DNA of 21,930 nt from Candidatus Limnocylindrales bacterium (GTDB lineage: Bacteria; Chloroflexota; Limnocylindria; Limnocylindrales; CSP1-4). Location of the stretch: contig JAUSJS010000321.1 in the NCBI GenBank assembly GCA_030647575.1, positions 1 to 21,930 of the forward strand, written 5' to 3'. The notes below the pieces were generated by a model that saw only the letters and a program-made list of their open reading frames with translations, ran no database searches and had not been told where the DNA came from. Made by a program: the position numbers and the translations under genes. Each line of letters starts with the position of its first letter. Position 1 is the stretch's first letter. This document shows positions 21,869-21,930 of this stretch, piece after piece.

Positions 21869-21930
21869 TTAACCGGGACTGCCGCGGAGCTGCTGTAGCA
21901 AGCTCGGCATGTCGAGCAATCCCCAATGGT
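21869..21930 (-). CDS. Possible C-terminal tail of a minus-strand gene, cut by the window edge
   Basis: A minus-strand frame enters from the right edge and ends HWGLLDMPSLLQQLRGSPG before TAA (21871-21869). The residues look protein-like, but only 20 codons are visible, so no family can be named. If real, it lies about 145 bases upstream of the coaX promoter on the same strand. Confidence 0.35.
   Translation of the reverse strand, partial: HWGLLDMPSLLQQLRGSPG

Noticed and set aside
1..21930. CRISPR arrays, insertion sequences, phage genes, rRNA or tRNA genes
   Set aside because: No regularly spaced repeats, transposase or integrase motifs or RNA gene signatures were found on either strand by eye.

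Overview
This is a visibly GC-rich stretch of bacterial chromosome. It carries densely packed genes on both strands, many GTG and TTG starts, and several genes that begin only 6-10 bases after a TANNNT (-10) box, which suggests leaderless or nearly leaderless mRNAs. The gene mix (cyanophycin genes, a DRTGG/BioD-like protein, a hexameric-type glutamate dehydrogenase, a compact CoA operon) and the codon usage suggest an uncultured or environmental Chloroflexota-like lineage. That placement is inference and was not tested. I saw no rRNA, tRNA, CRISPR array, insertion sequence or phage gene.

Layout, left to right. (1) A partial GT87-type membrane glycosyltransferase runs off the left edge. (2) Divergent from it is cphB-cphA: cyanophycinase and a full-length cyanophycin synthetase. 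(3) Facing cphA is a second CphA-like protein that keeps the Mur-ligase module but has no ATP-grasp domain. (4) Divergent from that is an M20 carboxypeptidase overlapping a RidA-family gene. (5) On the minus strand are a small zinc-ribbon protein and azlC-azlD (branched-chain amino acid export). (6) Next, also on minus, is an MFS transporter overlapping a gamma-glutamyltranspeptidase-like enzyme. (7) On plus are degV/fakB and then glutamate dehydrogenase, which has a 43-codon leader ORF, a tandem operator-like repeat and a clear intrinsic terminator. (8) A gene-free stretch of about 540 bases holds a highly structured repeat element. (9) On plus are an unknown 201-residue protein and a BioD-like/DRTGG protein. 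(10) On minus is the pantothenate-CoA operon coaX-coaBC-panB-panC, whose last stop codon abuts the stop codon of the DRTGG gene. (11) The last bases may hold the tail of another minus-strand gene.

How it may work together. CphA would store Asp and Arg as cyanophycin, and CphB would release beta-Asp-Arg dipeptides. No IadA, IaaA or CphZ-like dipeptide hydrolase is visible, so the cytosolic M20 enzyme is a candidate for the last step. Peptide and amino-acid genes (GGT-like, AzlCD, glutamate dehydrogenase) make this look like a nitrogen-storage neighbourhood. cphB and the gdh leader share an identical 14-base -10 region with the same spacing to an ATG, which hints at common control. The most novel candidates are the stand-alone CphA-like Mur ligase, the gdh leader with its operator repeats, and the structured element at 15543-15694.
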